DNA from: JADLGH01 sp964586675
Lineage (GTDB): Bacteria; Desulfobacterota_D; UBA1144; Nemesobacterales; UBA2774
Assembly (NCBI GenBank): GCA_964586675.1
Contig: CAZPHQ010000001.1
Coordinates: forward strand, 124,001-188,000
DNA length: 64,000 nucleotides
Reading direction: 5' to 3'
Shown: positions 41,499-50,813 of the stretch, one piece after another
Layout: the number at the start of each line of letters is the position of its first letter
Position numbering within the stretch: the first letter of the stretch is position 1
Translations under genes and position numbers: made by a program
The notes under the pieces: model-generated
Databases searched by the model: none
Seen by the model: the letters and a program-made list of their open reading frames with translations, nothing else
Told to the model about the DNA's origin: nothing

Positions 41499-44039
41499 AT
41501 GAGCGAGCAGTCATTTAACGACAACCCTATCAATTCTTTTCTGCCTACGGACATCGAAGGATTCGATTTCCTGGCCGAGTTGGCGCTGGATCTTCGATGG
41601 TCGTGGAACCACTCGGCCGACGAGATGTGGAAGGAAATCGATCCGGCCTTATGGGAGATCACGCACAATCCGTGGGTGATACTGCAAACCGTTTCCCGCA
41701 GCAGACTCAAGGAGGTGCTCTCCGATCCCCATTTCCGCGGGCACGTGAGCGAGCTGGTGCAGGTCAAGCGCCGTGAAGACGAGCAGCCCGCGTGGTTTCA
41801 GCACGTTCATCCGCAGGCTCCCCTCACCTGCGCCGCCTACTTCAGCATGGAATTCATGCTCAGCGAAGCCCTTCCCATATATTCAGGGGGTCTCGGCAAC
41901 GTGGCGGGCGACCAGCTGAAGGCAGCCAACGACCTGGGCGTGCCGGTCGTCGGCGTCGGGCTTCTCTACCAGCAGGGCTATTTCCGGCAGGTGATCGACA
42001 TGAACGGTGCTCAGGAGGCGCTGTTTCCATACAACGACCCTGGACAGCTTCCCATAACCCCGCTCCGCGAGGCGAACGGCGAATGGCTCAGGCTCGAAAT
42101 CCCGCTCCCAGGGTATTCCGTATGGGTGCGCGCGTTTCAGGTCCAGGTCGGAAGGGTGAAGCTTTACCTCCTCGACACGAACGACGCCGCCAACTTCCCC
42201 GCTCACAGGGGAATAACGAGCGAGCTCTACGGAGGCGGATCGGAGCTTCGTCTGAAGCAAGAGCTCGTGCTCGCCATAGGGGGCTGGCGGCTTCTGCGCA
42301 CACTTGGTATCAAGCCGGAAGTCTGCCACCTTAACGAAGGCCACGCGGCCTTTGCGGTCTTCGAACGGGCCCGCTGCTTCATGGAAGACACCGGTTTATC
42401 CTTCGAGGCGGCGCTCGCGGTCACACGGGCCGGTAACCTGTTCACTACTCATACGCCTGTCGCGGCCGGCTTCGACCGTTTCGATCCCCACCTGATCGAG
42501 CTCTATTTCGGCGACTACGCCAGGAAGGAGCTCGGCATTTCGCTCCACGACCTCATGGCGTTCGGCAGGCAGAACCCGAACAATTCGTCCGAGCCATTCA
42601 ACATGGCGTATCTCGCCATAAGAGGGAGCGGCGCTATAAACGGCGTGAGCCGTCTTCACGGAGAAGTGAGCCGGCGCATTTTTCAAATACTATTTCCACG
42701 CTGGCCCGAAGAGGAAGTACCCGTCGGATACATTACCAACGGTGTTCATATGCCGACTTGGGATTCCCCGGCGGCCGACGAGCTATGGACAGACACCTGC
42801 GGGAAGGACCGCTGGGTGAAGACTACCAAAACCCTCGAGCACGACTTACGCGCCCTGCCCGATGCGAAACTCTGGAATGTCCGTAATTCGGCGCGGAAAG
42901 AGCTTATCGAATACGCGAGGGAACGGTTGACACATCAGCTGATAGCCTCGGGGATGGCGCCCAAGGCAGAACGGGTGAAGCACATATTCGACCCGGGTGT
43001 GCTGACACTCGGCTTCGCCCGGCGCTTCGCCACGTACAAGAGACCTAACCTCCTCCTTCACAACCCCGAGCGGCTTATAAGGATTCTCTCTAACCCGGAC
43101 CGTCCGGCCCAGCTCATTCTCGCCGGGAAGAGCCATCCCGCCGACAAGCCGGGACAGGCCATGATACAGGAATGGATACATTTCATCAGGCGGTCGGATG
43201 TCAGGGACAACGTGATGTTTCTCGGCGATTACGACATGTTCCTTGCCGAGCGCCTGGTGCAGGGTATAGATGTCTGGATCAATACCCCGAGGCGGCCATG
43301 GGAGGCAAGCGGAACGAGCGGGATGAAGGTGCTCGTAAACGGCGGTCTCAATCTTTCGATACTTGACGGCTGGTGGGCCGAAGCCTACTCTCCGGAAGTC
43401 GGATGGGCGTTCGGCGACGACAAGGAGCACGGAGACGACCCGGCCTGGGACGCTTCCGACGCCGAGGCGCTTTACGATCTCCTCGAATATGAGGTCATAC
43501 CGGAATTCTACACACGCGATAATAACGGCATACCGACCACATGGGTTGCGCGTATAAGGGAGAGCATGGTTCAGCTGACCCCGCGTTTCTCGGCGGACAG
43601 GACCGTCCGCCAGTATACGGAAGAGCAGTACCTCCCGGCCGCTGCCGCCTACCGCGAGCGGGCGGAGGATAACGGTGCCGCGGGTCCGGAGATAGTAAAC
43701 TGGCAGGGTTCCCTGAAGCAGAAATGGTCGTCGCTCCGCTTCGGAGACCTGAAGATCGAAGAGGACGGGGATCACCACGTTTTCGAAGTCGAGCTGTTCT
43801 TGGACGGGCTCGACCCCGATGCGGTGCAGGCCGAGCTCTATGCCGAGGGAATCGCCGGCGGCGCTCCCGTAAGGCAGCTCATGACGCGCGTGAAGCACCA
43901 GGAGCCCGAGGAAGCATGCGTCTACAGCGCGCGGGTGCCCTCGACGCGCCCGGCTTCGGACTACACGCCCCGCGTGATACCGCACCGCCCGGGCGTCACT
44001 GTTCCCCTGGAGGCCTCGCAGATCCTCTGGCAGAGATGA
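41499..44039 (+). CDS. glgP: Alpha-glucan (glycogen/maltodextrin) phosphorylase
   Basis: 846-residue phosphorylase of the short 'alpha-glucan family' found in many bacteria and archaea. It removes glucose units from glycogen as glucose-1-phosphate. Early motifs are DLRWSWNHSADEMW and EFMLSEALPIYSGGLGNVAG. The PLP-binding segment is EASGTSGMKVLVNGGLNLS with Lys610 as the expected Schiff-base lysine, followed by LDGWWAEAY. A C-terminal extra domain (about 720-846) resembles that of the short-type enzymes. An AAGGAGG ribosome site is 5 nt before the ATG. It directly follows pgm and forms a glycogen-use pair with it. There is no branching or synthase gene in the window. Confidence 0.95.
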   Translation: MSEQSFNDNPINSFLPTDIEGFDFLAELALDLRWSWNHSADEMWKEIDPALWEITHNPWVILQTVSRSRLKEVLSDPHFRGHVSELVQVKRREDEQPAWFQHVHPQAPLTCAAYFSMEFMLSEALPIYSGGLGNVAGDQLKAANDLGVPVVGVGLLYQQGYFRQVIDMNGAQEALFPYNDPGQLPITPLREANGEWLRLEIPLPGYSVWVRAFQVQVGRVKLYLLDTNDAANFPAHRGITSELYGGGSELRLKQELVLAIGGWRLLRTLGIKPEVCHLNEGHAAFAVFERARCFMEDTGLSFEAALAVTRAGNLFTTHTPVAAGFDRFDPHLIELYFGDYARKELGISLHDLMAFGRQNPNNSSEPFNMAYLAIRGSGAINGVSRLHGEVSRRIFQILFPRWPEEEVPVGYITNGVHMPTWDSPAADELWTDTCGKDRWVKTTKTLEHDLRALPDAKLWNVRNSARKELIEYARERLTHQLIASGMAPKAERVKHIFDPGVLTLGFARRFATYKRPNLLLHNPERLIRILSNPDRPAQLILAGKSHPADKPGQAMIQEWIHFIRRSDVRDNVMFLGDYDMFLAERLVQGIDVWINTPRRPWEASGTSGMKVLVNGGLNLSILDGWWAEAYSPEVGWAFGDDKEHGDDPAWDASDAEALYDLLEYEVIPEFYTRDNNGIPTTWVARIRESMVQLTPRFSADRTVRQYTEEQYLPAAAAYRERAEDNGAAGPEIVNWQGSLKQKWSSLRFGDLKIEEDGDHHVFEVELFLDGLDPDAVQAELYAEGIAGGAPVRQLMTRVKHQEPEEACVYSARVPSTRPASDYTPRVIPHRPGVTVPLEASQILWQR

Positions 44040-44128
44040 CGGCTCACGACTTACAGCAGCGGCATCCGAATAATTGCCAGGGAGACTTTGACCGGGCTTT
44101 GGAAGGGAATCGATTTTCTCGAAACTGT

Positions 44129-44205
<77 letters not shown>

Positions 44206-44254
44206 ATGGGTGATATTTAAGTTTATACTGCGCCGTGCAGGCCGACAAAACGGC

Positions 44255-44923
44255 CTAGGTTTTGTCTATATGCTCTATCTTTCTCGCAATGCCGACTATG
44301 CCGCTCCCTATCGAAACCAGCCTGACGACAGGCGATGCGGATTCCGAAACCGAGCCTTCGTATGCAAGCGCGGCGCCCCCGAGTATTCCGAACCCGGCGT
44401 CGAGCACGCGCGCCGTTTTCACGAGGCTCCTCGGCAGAAAAGCTTCCTTGTCTATATTTCTCTCTACGCTGTTCGAGACGGTATTTAGCGCCCTCCCCGC
44501 CCTCGAAATCCCCTTCCGGAGCTCCTCTATCTGGTCGGGATGGGTGAGCGCATAAACGGCGCCTATAGTTATTGATACCCCCTGCACCAGCTCGAGCGCG
44601 TGCGCCGGCTCGTAGCCCGCGGCGGTAAGTATCCCGTACTCGGTTTTCAAAAACTCGTCGAGGTCTTTAATCTGCCTCGTCACTTCCTGGTACTCGGCCT
44701 GAACGTCGTCGATATAGGCCTTTAGGCCATGGTAAAAATCCTCATCAGCAGCAAGCCTGTCTAGTGTTTCGGCGACGAGCCTCGCGGACGCCGTGAGCTC
44801 CGGCGCGGCCTTCCCGCTCCCGGAGACTAGGTCCGTTCGGGACGCCTCTTCGTAGAGCTTCTTCGCCCCGCTCCATGCGTCTCTAACGTATCGGGTTTTG
44901 CCGAAAAATTCGCTGCTGCTCAT
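44255..44923 (-). CDS. Unknown helical protein with C-terminal glycine-rich hydrophobic segments
   Basis: 222 residues from the ATG at 44923, which has GGAAGG 6 nt upstream; a longer frame runs to 44989. The protein is mostly helical and charged (LYEEASRTDLVSGSGKAAPE, then LRKGISRAGRALNTVSNSVE). Two weakly hydrophobic glycine-rich stretches occur: VQGVSITIGAVYALTHP and LDAGFGILGGAALAYEGSV, the second close to the C-terminus. These may insert into or associate with the membrane. I do not recognise a family. It has no signal peptide. It is encoded between tRNA-Arg and the TonB receptor gene, with no operon partner. Function is unknown. Confidence 0.6.
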   Translation of the reverse strand: MSSSEFFGKTRYVRDAWSGAKKLYEEASRTDLVSGSGKAAPELTASARLVAETLDRLAADEDFYHGLKAYIDDVQAEYQEVTRQIKDLDEFLKTEYGILTAAGYEPAHALELVQGVSITIGAVYALTHPDQIEELRKGISRAGRALNTVSNSVERNIDKEAFLPRSLVKTARVLDAGFGILGGAALAYEGSVSESASPVVRLVSIGSGIVGIARKIEHIDKT

Positions 44924-45040
44924 AAAAGCCTTCCCGTAAATTATCCCCGGGGAAGGAAGAATACTACCCAAGAGAGGCCCTCTCTTCAATAATACGATTC
45001 ACCCGGTTCCGGCAGCCCGTGGGCCGGGCCAGAGCGGAGG

Positions 45041-47008
45041 TCAGTAGGTCAGACGGATGCCTGCGCGCGGGCTTATTCCCGGCGCGGGGAATCCGACAAA
45101 CTGCTCGTATTCGGCGTTCAGGAGATTCTCGACGGCGAGGAATACGCGCACGTTACGGGTCGGCGTCCACGTCGCCGTGAAATCGAAAACGGTGTAAGGG
45201 TCCAGGACGACGTCGCCAGTAGGAATCGACGAATCGTGAACGTCGCCCGTGAATACGGCGTCCAGCACCATGACGAGGCTCTGTTCCGGGCGGAACTCGA
45301 CCGAAAAACCGCCGAACCACTTCGGGCGGTTCCTGAGCTCCTCGCCCGTTCCTTCGATGTCGCTGTCGGCATATGTCACGCTGCCGCTCACTGTAAGCGG
45401 GTCCCACGGATTGATGTCTCCTATGATCTCGAAACCCTTCACCGTCACGCGGGACCTGTTCACGAGGATCGGCGGCGGACCTTCGTCGAAGTCTATGAGA
45501 TTCTTGAAGCGGTTGTAATAAAGATTCACCTGCGCGCCGGCCCTTCCTCCCCACACCCTCTGCGAGACGCCGACGTCTAAGCTCTCGCTTTTTTCGGGAA
45601 CGAGATCAGGGTTCCCGACTATAGGACTCGAAAGCGAGAAGAAGCTCGGGAGCTTGAACCCCTTCCCCCAGTTCGCCCTGAGCGTCGTGTCCGTCGGCGC
45701 GATCTTGTATGTCAGCCCGGCCCTCGGGCTGAAGGCGTCGTTAAACCCCTCGGGGAAATCGAGCCTCCCGCCGAGGACAGCGTAGAGATTTTCGACCGCG
45801 CTGAACTGAATTTCGGCGTAGGGAGACAGTATGTACCTGTTAAGCGTGAAGCTGGTCGGGACCGGGGCCCCGAGCATTATTTCTCCGTTACTCTTTCCGT
45901 CTTCTATCTCGGCCTCGAACCCCGCGGCGAGCGCTATCCCTTTCGCTATAGTGAACGTATTTACGAAATTCGCGTCGTACCTTTTAAAGTCGTTGTCGGA
46001 GTTGGTCGGCGGTATGCCGAAAGGGTCTCTTATCCCGGGAGCGACGCCCGGAGACGAGAGCTTCTCCCTATTGTTGTAGTATGCGAGCTCAAGCCTGTAT
46101 TCCCACCACGGCAAGATCTCGTGCGTCAGGTCGACTCCAAGAAGAAGCTGGTCGATGTTATTCCTGTCGACGGAACGGATAACGGCGAACTCCGGCCCGC
46201 CGCTGTCGTCGGGGAAGCTCGAGCTCTCTATGTGGGAATACCTGATAGTCGAGTTTATCTCGAAATTCCGGTTGTTGAGAAGGCCGAGCCTGCCCGTGAA
46301 CGACGGGCTCTTGAAACTGCTCCCCTCCACCTGCTCCCCGTCGTCGAGGTACGAGCCCGAGAGCGAATAATTATAGAACTCCCCTCCCCCCGAGACTCCG
46401 CCGAGGAAGCTGTACTGCCCGTAGCGGCCGAGGGAGCCCTCGGCGAAGGCCTCGGGCTTCCCCTCCCCTTTTTTCGTAATTATGTTTATGACGCCGCTCA
46501 AGGCATCGGAGCCGTAAAGTGAAGACATCGGATCGCGGACGATCTCTATCCTCTCTATGTTGTCGGGGCTGAGTGTGGAAAAATCGAACGACCCGCCACG
46601 GCTGTTGGTGGGGTCGTTAACCTTCACACCGTCAATCAGGACGAGAGTGAAGTTCGGGTCGCCGCCCCTTATGTATACGGACGTCACCCCGCCCCGAGAC
46701 GCTGGCTGGTCAACATATAGACCCGGGACCTGCTGTAATATCTCGGCGACGCTGCTCGCGTTCCGCTCCTCGATCTGCTCCCGGGTTATGACGGTTACGC
46801 TCGCGGGCGTCCGGGAAATGGAAGCGGGGTTCAGTGTGCCGGTAACGACTACGGGTTCGAGAGAGGGCGCAGACTCGGCAGGGGCGACATTTTCCTGCGC
46901 CTCTGTCCAATCGCCGCATAATGTGAGAGGACCGAGCAACAATGCAAACGCGAGAATGCTCCAAACGACGTTCTTAACTTCGCTATCCACCGGTCGGCTT
47001 CTATTCAT
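45041..47008 (-). CDS. TonB-dependent outer-membrane receptor (BtuB-like)
   Basis: 655-residue receptor for high-affinity uptake across the outer membrane. After a signal peptide (about 10-38), the TonB box region is LEPVVVTGTLNPASISRTPA. The plug domain (about 55-170) contains VAEILQQVPGLYVDQ, then SVYIRGGDPNFTLVLIDGVK and RIEIVRDPMSSLYGSDALSG. A 22-strand barrel follows to ARAGIRLTY-like end (SPRAGIRLTY), with the C-terminal Tyr next to the usual aromatic position. The plug is most like BtuB-type receptors (vitamin B12 or other chelates), from recall. I looked in the 140 bp upstream for a cobalamin riboswitch and saw none. It is just downstream, on the same strand, of the three dehydrogenase-cytochrome genes, so a shared transcript is possible. 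Confidence 0.9.
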   Translation of the reverse strand: MNRSRPVDSEVKNVVWSILAFALLLGPLTLCGDWTEAQENVAPAESAPSLEPVVVTGTLNPASISRTPASVTVITREQIEERNASSVAEILQQVPGLYVDQPASRGGVTSVYIRGGDPNFTLVLIDGVKVNDPTNSRGGSFDFSTLSPDNIERIEIVRDPMSSLYGSDALSGVINIITKKGEGKPEAFAEGSLGRYGQYSFLGGVSGGGEFYNYSLSGSYLDDGEQVEGSSFKSPSFTGRLGLLNNRNFEINSTIRYSHIESSSFPDDSGGPEFAVIRSVDRNNIDQLLLGVDLTHEILPWWEYRLELAYYNNREKLSSPGVAPGIRDPFGIPPTNSDNDFKRYDANFVNTFTIAKGIALAAGFEAEIEDGKSNGEIMLGAPVPTSFTLNRYILSPYAEIQFSAVENLYAVLGGRLDFPEGFNDAFSPRAGLTYKIAPTDTTLRANWGKGFKLPSFFSLSSPIVGNPDLVPEKSESLDVGVSQRVWGGRAGAQVNLYYNRFKNLIDFDEGPPPILVNRSRVTVKGFEIIGDINPWDPLTVSGSVTYADSDIEGTGEELRNRPKWFGGFSVEFRPEQSLVMVLDAVFTGDVHDSSIPTGDVVLDPYTVFDFTATWTPTRNVRVFLAVENLLNAEYEQFVGFPAPGISPRAGIRLTY

Positions 47009-47148
47009 TATAATCTATAACTTCGCGCGGTATGGAAATCCGGTGACTACCACTGATATGGAATTTACTGGCAGTCGATACAAATATACCGGAGTCCCGG
47101 CCCGAAGCTCGACAGCCCGGGTAACAATCGAGGCCGGCAGCTTTTCAA

Positions 47149-48936
47149 TCAACGCTTTTTGATTCGCGAGATATAAATAACCGCCAGGACGCCGGAGAGA
47201 AGGAATCCAAGCGCGAACGAGTAAATAAGGCGCTTTAACCCCTGACCCGAAGCTGTTTCCTCCGGAGCCTGGCGAGCGGCATTTTCAGGTTCTTTCTCTT
47301 TTAAATTATCTTTCACGAGGTAATCCGCCAGAAGAGCGGCTTCGTGATCGGTGAGCCCGAGCTTGGGCATCTGCGAATACGGGTTGTCGAATTTCGGTTC
47401 GAGGAGGCGGTACTTCACCCAGGTTCTGACCTTGTCGATGCCCTCTTTCTGAAGTACTTCCTGCCTGGCATTCCTGTATTCTTTATATGGCTCCATGTCG
47501 AGCCCGTCGAGCTTTTTAACCGTCTCGCGATATTCTGGCGAATCGAGCCTCTGGAGGATGCTTTCGGCCATGGTGTTCCTGTCGAGCCTCGGCCCCGCCG
47601 TACCCCAGCCATCGTAATCCACTACATGACACCCGTAACATGCGCGCGTGTCCAGCAAATCTTCCGCCGAAACCGCCTTGTCAACCTTGTATGGGTATGA
47701 GTTCGATTCGTCGTACGTCGCTTTGTAAATAGATGTGAACCCGTTTTCGTCCGGCAATATGGGGGCATAATAGAGCCCGTCGGGCCCTATTCCAACCCCC
47801 ACGATTATCTGGTTCTCCTCGCCTATGTATCTTAAAAAAAGCCTGGGGACGCTGAGCATCTTGTTTTCCGCAAACCCGTAATCGAGTATCGCTATGCTTT
47901 TATCCTCCCTTTGACCCGGGCCGGGCATCGAAAGATTACCCCCCATGACGAGATAAAATTTTCCCCTGTATTCCTCGGGGAAAATTTCAAGATTCTCGGG
48001 ATAATAATCGAGCTGGACAGGCCCGACCGAAGGATTGATCGCGAAATCGGCATTGAGGCCGGTGCTCCAGTTAGAGCCGTTCCAGAGATAATTCACCCCT
48101 TTCCTGACTTCTAGAAACCTGTCGGAGCTGAGGCCGTTGTCCCCGACGAAAACCCTGCCGTCTGCAACTTTAAGGCTGAACGGATTACGAAGCCCGTAGG
48201 CCCAGACATAGTTTCGCGGCTTTTTTACATCGTCGTCCACGTAGAACGGGTTCGAGCTCACGGGTTTGCCGTCAGTCGTCATGCGTATAATTTTCCCGAG
48301 GAGCGAATCTACCTCCTGGCTCTTAAGGAAACTATGACCGTCGCCGACGGATACGAAAACCGTGCCGTCATATACCTGGCAGGGCCCGATCTGGTGAGAC
48401 GGCGTCGTCTGCTCGTCGACGAAAACTTCCGTAAAGTCGACCGTGGATTTCGGCTTCAGCGAGAATGTCTCCGGCTCGGCTTCGAACCTCACCATATTAT
48501 TACGAAGGATATTGTTCTCGTCCTGGTATGCGAAGGTAACGAAGACGTATCCGTTTTCCGGATCGAGACATATGCCGGCGAGTCCCGTTTCGCCGCTGAA
48601 AGCCGGCAGCTCTTCCTCGGGCTTGAGCTTAAAAAAATCCTCGGCGAACGTGTGAACGGTTCTGTCGTTGGTGACGACCTTCACCTTCCCCCTGAGCTCC
48701 GTTACGAAATAAAGCGGATCGCCCGGTCCGTCGCCGGGATTCGGCACAAAGGCTATCGCGCTCGGAAACTGAAATCCCCCTGAGTCTACGCTTATCTTGA
48801 AATTATCACGGACAGCCCACTCTTTCATCCAGGGTTCCGAATCTTCCGCATATGCCGGGCGCAGCAAAAATATGAGCGAAAGGAGAAGCAGAAGGAAACA
48901 GGTTTTCAACAGACTGTGCTTATTCGATATTTTCAT
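47149..48936 (-). CDS. Membrane-anchored PQQ-type sugar dehydrogenase/cytochrome c fusion, paralogue 1
   Basis: 595 residues. A signal peptide (ending AYAE, about 30) precedes a six-bladed glucose/sorbosone dehydrogenase domain (about 45-400). Family marks are FPSAIAFVPNPGDG, the Arg/Lys-rich KVKVVTNDRTVHTF, GLAGICLDPENGYVFVTF, PSHQIGPCQVYDGTVFVSVG and KPRNYVWAYGLRNPFSL. A cytochrome c domain follows with heme motif Cys433-Tyr-Gly-Cys436-His437 and a Met ligand in SQMPKLGLTDHEA. The C-terminus is a single transmembrane helix with basic tail (FALGFLLSGVLAVIYISRIK). It probably oxidises a sugar or alcohol in the periplasm and passes electrons to heme. No Shine-Dalgarno sequence is seen. It is the closest to the TonB receptor gene of three tandem paralogues. 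Confidence 0.9.
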   Translation of the reverse strand: MKISNKHSLLKTCFLLLLLSLIFLLRPAYAEDSEPWMKEWAVRDNFKISVDSGGFQFPSAIAFVPNPGDGPGDPLYFVTELRGKVKVVTNDRTVHTFAEDFFKLKPEEELPAFSGETGLAGICLDPENGYVFVTFAYQDENNILRNNMVRFEAEPETFSLKPKSTVDFTEVFVDEQTTPSHQIGPCQVYDGTVFVSVGDGHSFLKSQEVDSLLGKIIRMTTDGKPVSSNPFYVDDDVKKPRNYVWAYGLRNPFSLKVADGRVFVGDNGLSSDRFLEVRKGVNYLWNGSNWSTGLNADFAINPSVGPVQLDYYPENLEIFPEEYRGKFYLVMGGNLSMPGPGQREDKSIAILDYGFAENKMLSVPRLFLRYIGEENQIIVGVGIGPDGLYYAPILPDENGFTSIYKATYDESNSYPYKVDKAVSAEDLLDTRACYGCHVVDYDGWGTAGPRLDRNTMAESILQRLDSPEYRETVKKLDGLDMEPYKEYRNARQEVLQKEGIDKVRTWVKYRLLEPKFDNPYSQMPKLGLTDHEAALLADYLVKDNLKEKEPENAARQAPEETASGQGLKRLIYSFALGFLLSGVLAVIYISRIKKR

Positions 48937-48979
48937 GTGTAGGCTGATCTAGCGCAACGGCGCGAATCGCCGGATCGAT

Positions 48980-50746
48980 TCACTTTTTCCTGATAAATTT
49001 TACGTAAACGCCCATAAACAACAACGCGATAGCGCCGCCGAGCGCGAACGAATAAAAGAGGTGCCTGTACCTGAGATTCGGGATAAAATGGCTCATCACT
49101 CCACGCACTTCCATTCCGATATCCGTATCCGGGTTCAATAAATAGTCCGCAATAAGCGCGGCCTCCTTTTCTGTAAGACCGGGATTCGGCATTTGCGAGA
49201 ACTGGTTGTCGAACCCGGGGCGCATCAGGTGATATTTCACCCACGTTTCGATGCGGTCGTCCCCGGTTTTCAGCATCAGCTCCTTTCTGGCCTCCCTGTA
49301 TCTTACGTAGGGCTCCCTATCAAGCGCGTCGAGCCCGGCAACGGACTTTTTGTAATCGGCCGAAGCCAGCCTCTCGCCTATCCTCTCCTTCATTACCGCG
49401 CCTCCCAGCGCGGGACCGATATTGCCGAACCCGTAACCGTATATAACATGACAGGAATAGCACTGGTGGGAATTGAGGAGTGAAATTACGTTCTCCCTGC
49501 TGCGGAGCGTCCCGGGGCTTACGTACCCTTCCCTGTAAAGCACCTTGAGCACTGCGCTCCGTCCCGAAGCGTCGGGCATGACCGGAACGAAATAAAGCCC
49601 GTCGGGGCCCATCGCAAGGCCCGATATAAGCTGGAGGCCTTCGCCGAAATACATGACGAAGTATCGCGGCGCGCTTCGCATTCTGCCCTCGGCGAGCCCG
49701 TAATCGAGAATCACTATTCCTCTATCCTGAGCGTTGATGTCGACCCTGTGAACGGGATTGCCTGTCCGGGCAAGGTAGAACCTGTCCCTGAAAGCTTCGG
49801 GAAAAACCTTTCCGCCCGGAGGATTATAATCGAGCTGGGCCATTCCGTCAGACGGCGTCAGCACCTGCGCGGCATTGGCCCCGATACTCCATTCGGTCCC
49901 GTCCCAGAGATAATTTTCGCCCCGGCGGACTTCGAGGAACCTGTCCATGGTACCGGACCCGTTGTCGGCGGCGAATACCCGGCCGCCGACCGCCTCCACT
50001 CCGAAAGGATTTCTGAGCCCGGTCGTCCATACGTAGTTCCGGGGCTTTTTTATATCATCGTCGACGTAGAACGGGTTATCTTTAGGAGGCTTGCCGTCGG
50101 CCGTCATGCGGAGTATTTTCCCCTGGAGTGAATCGACGCTCTGGCTTACGCTGTAGGCGTCCCTTTGGAGGTCGGCCCGTACATTACCGTCCCCGACGCC
50201 GACATACAGTAGCCCGTCCTCGACCTGACACCCGCCGATCTGATGCGAAGGGCTCGTATATTCGGCCGAGAATATTTCCGTGAATGCAGTTTTGGAAACT
50301 GGTTCGAGAGAAAACGTGCCGGGCACGGAATCGAACCTCATTATATTGTTTCGGATAATCCCTTTTTCATCCTGGTATGCGAAGGTCACGAACACGTAGC
50401 CCCGCGAAGGATCGAGGCATATGCCTGCAAGCCCCGCCTCCCCGGACTGCTCGGGGAGCTCTTGCTGTGGTTTGAGCTCGAAAAACCCCTCGGCGAAAGT
50501 ATGGACCATCCTGTCGTTCGTTACGACCTTAATCTTCCCCCGGAGCTCGGTGACGAAATAAAGCGGGTCCTTCGGCCCCGTCCCGGGCTCGGGAACGAAT
50601 GCAATGGCAGTCGGAAAATGATAGCCCTCGGTGTCTAACTCTATTGCGAAATTTTCGAGGAGAGTCCAGTCGTTCCTCCAGTCGTATGCCTCATCCCCGG
50701 CATGCGCTAGAGTCGTCATGAGCAGAATCAGGAGTATCGGTTTCAT
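48980..50746 (-). CDS. Membrane-anchored PQQ-type sugar dehydrogenase/cytochrome c fusion, paralogue 2
   Basis: 588 residues, same architecture as its neighbours: signal peptide (ending AHAG, about 17), glucose/sorbosone dehydrogenase propeller, cytochrome c, C-terminal anchor. Shared marks are FPTAIAFVPEPGTG, GLAGICLDPSRGYVFVTF, SHQIGGCQVEDGLLYVGVGD and KPRNYVWTTGLRNPFGV. The heme site is C-Y-S-C-H in NSHQCYSCHVIYGYGFG, more divergent after the motif than the other two, with the Met ligand in SQMPNPGLTEKEA. The tail helix is FALGGAIALLFMGVYVKFI. An extra stretch after the SHQIGG motif (NVRADLQRDAYSVSQSVD) is absent from paralogue 1. It lies 43 bp from paralogue 1. No Shine-Dalgarno sequence is evident. 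Confidence 0.9.
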   Translation of the reverse strand: MKPILLILLMTTLAHAGDEAYDWRNDWTLLENFAIELDTEGYHFPTAIAFVPEPGTGPKDPLYFVTELRGKIKVVTNDRMVHTFAEGFFELKPQQELPEQSGEAGLAGICLDPSRGYVFVTFAYQDEKGIIRNNIMRFDSVPGTFSLEPVSKTAFTEIFSAEYTSPSHQIGGCQVEDGLLYVGVGDGNVRADLQRDAYSVSQSVDSLQGKILRMTADGKPPKDNPFYVDDDIKKPRNYVWTTGLRNPFGVEAVGGRVFAADNGSGTMDRFLEVRRGENYLWDGTEWSIGANAAQVLTPSDGMAQLDYNPPGGKVFPEAFRDRFYLARTGNPVHRVDINAQDRGIVILDYGLAEGRMRSAPRYFVMYFGEGLQLISGLAMGPDGLYFVPVMPDASGRSAVLKVLYREGYVSPGTLRSRENVISLLNSHQCYSCHVIYGYGFGNIGPALGGAVMKERIGERLASADYKKSVAGLDALDREPYVRYREARKELMLKTGDDRIETWVKYHLMRPGFDNQFSQMPNPGLTEKEAALIADYLLNPDTDIGMEVRGVMSHFIPNLRYRHLFYSFALGGAIALLFMGVYVKFIRKK

Positions 50747-50813
50747 GGAAGCAGAGGAATTTATCGCACAATTTTACACGCACCCCAGCCAAGAACGAAA
50801 CTAGAGTGTTGAA

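Noticed and set aside
42846..43985. 379-codon open frame antisense to the alpha-glucan phosphorylase gene
   Set aside because: It is a low-complexity shadow in a GC-rich gene; all motifs lie on the plus strand.
47009..47148. Possible cobalamin riboswitch before the BtuB-like receptor gene
   Set aside because: The gap is only 140 bp, and no B12-box-like conserved core or long stem was found.
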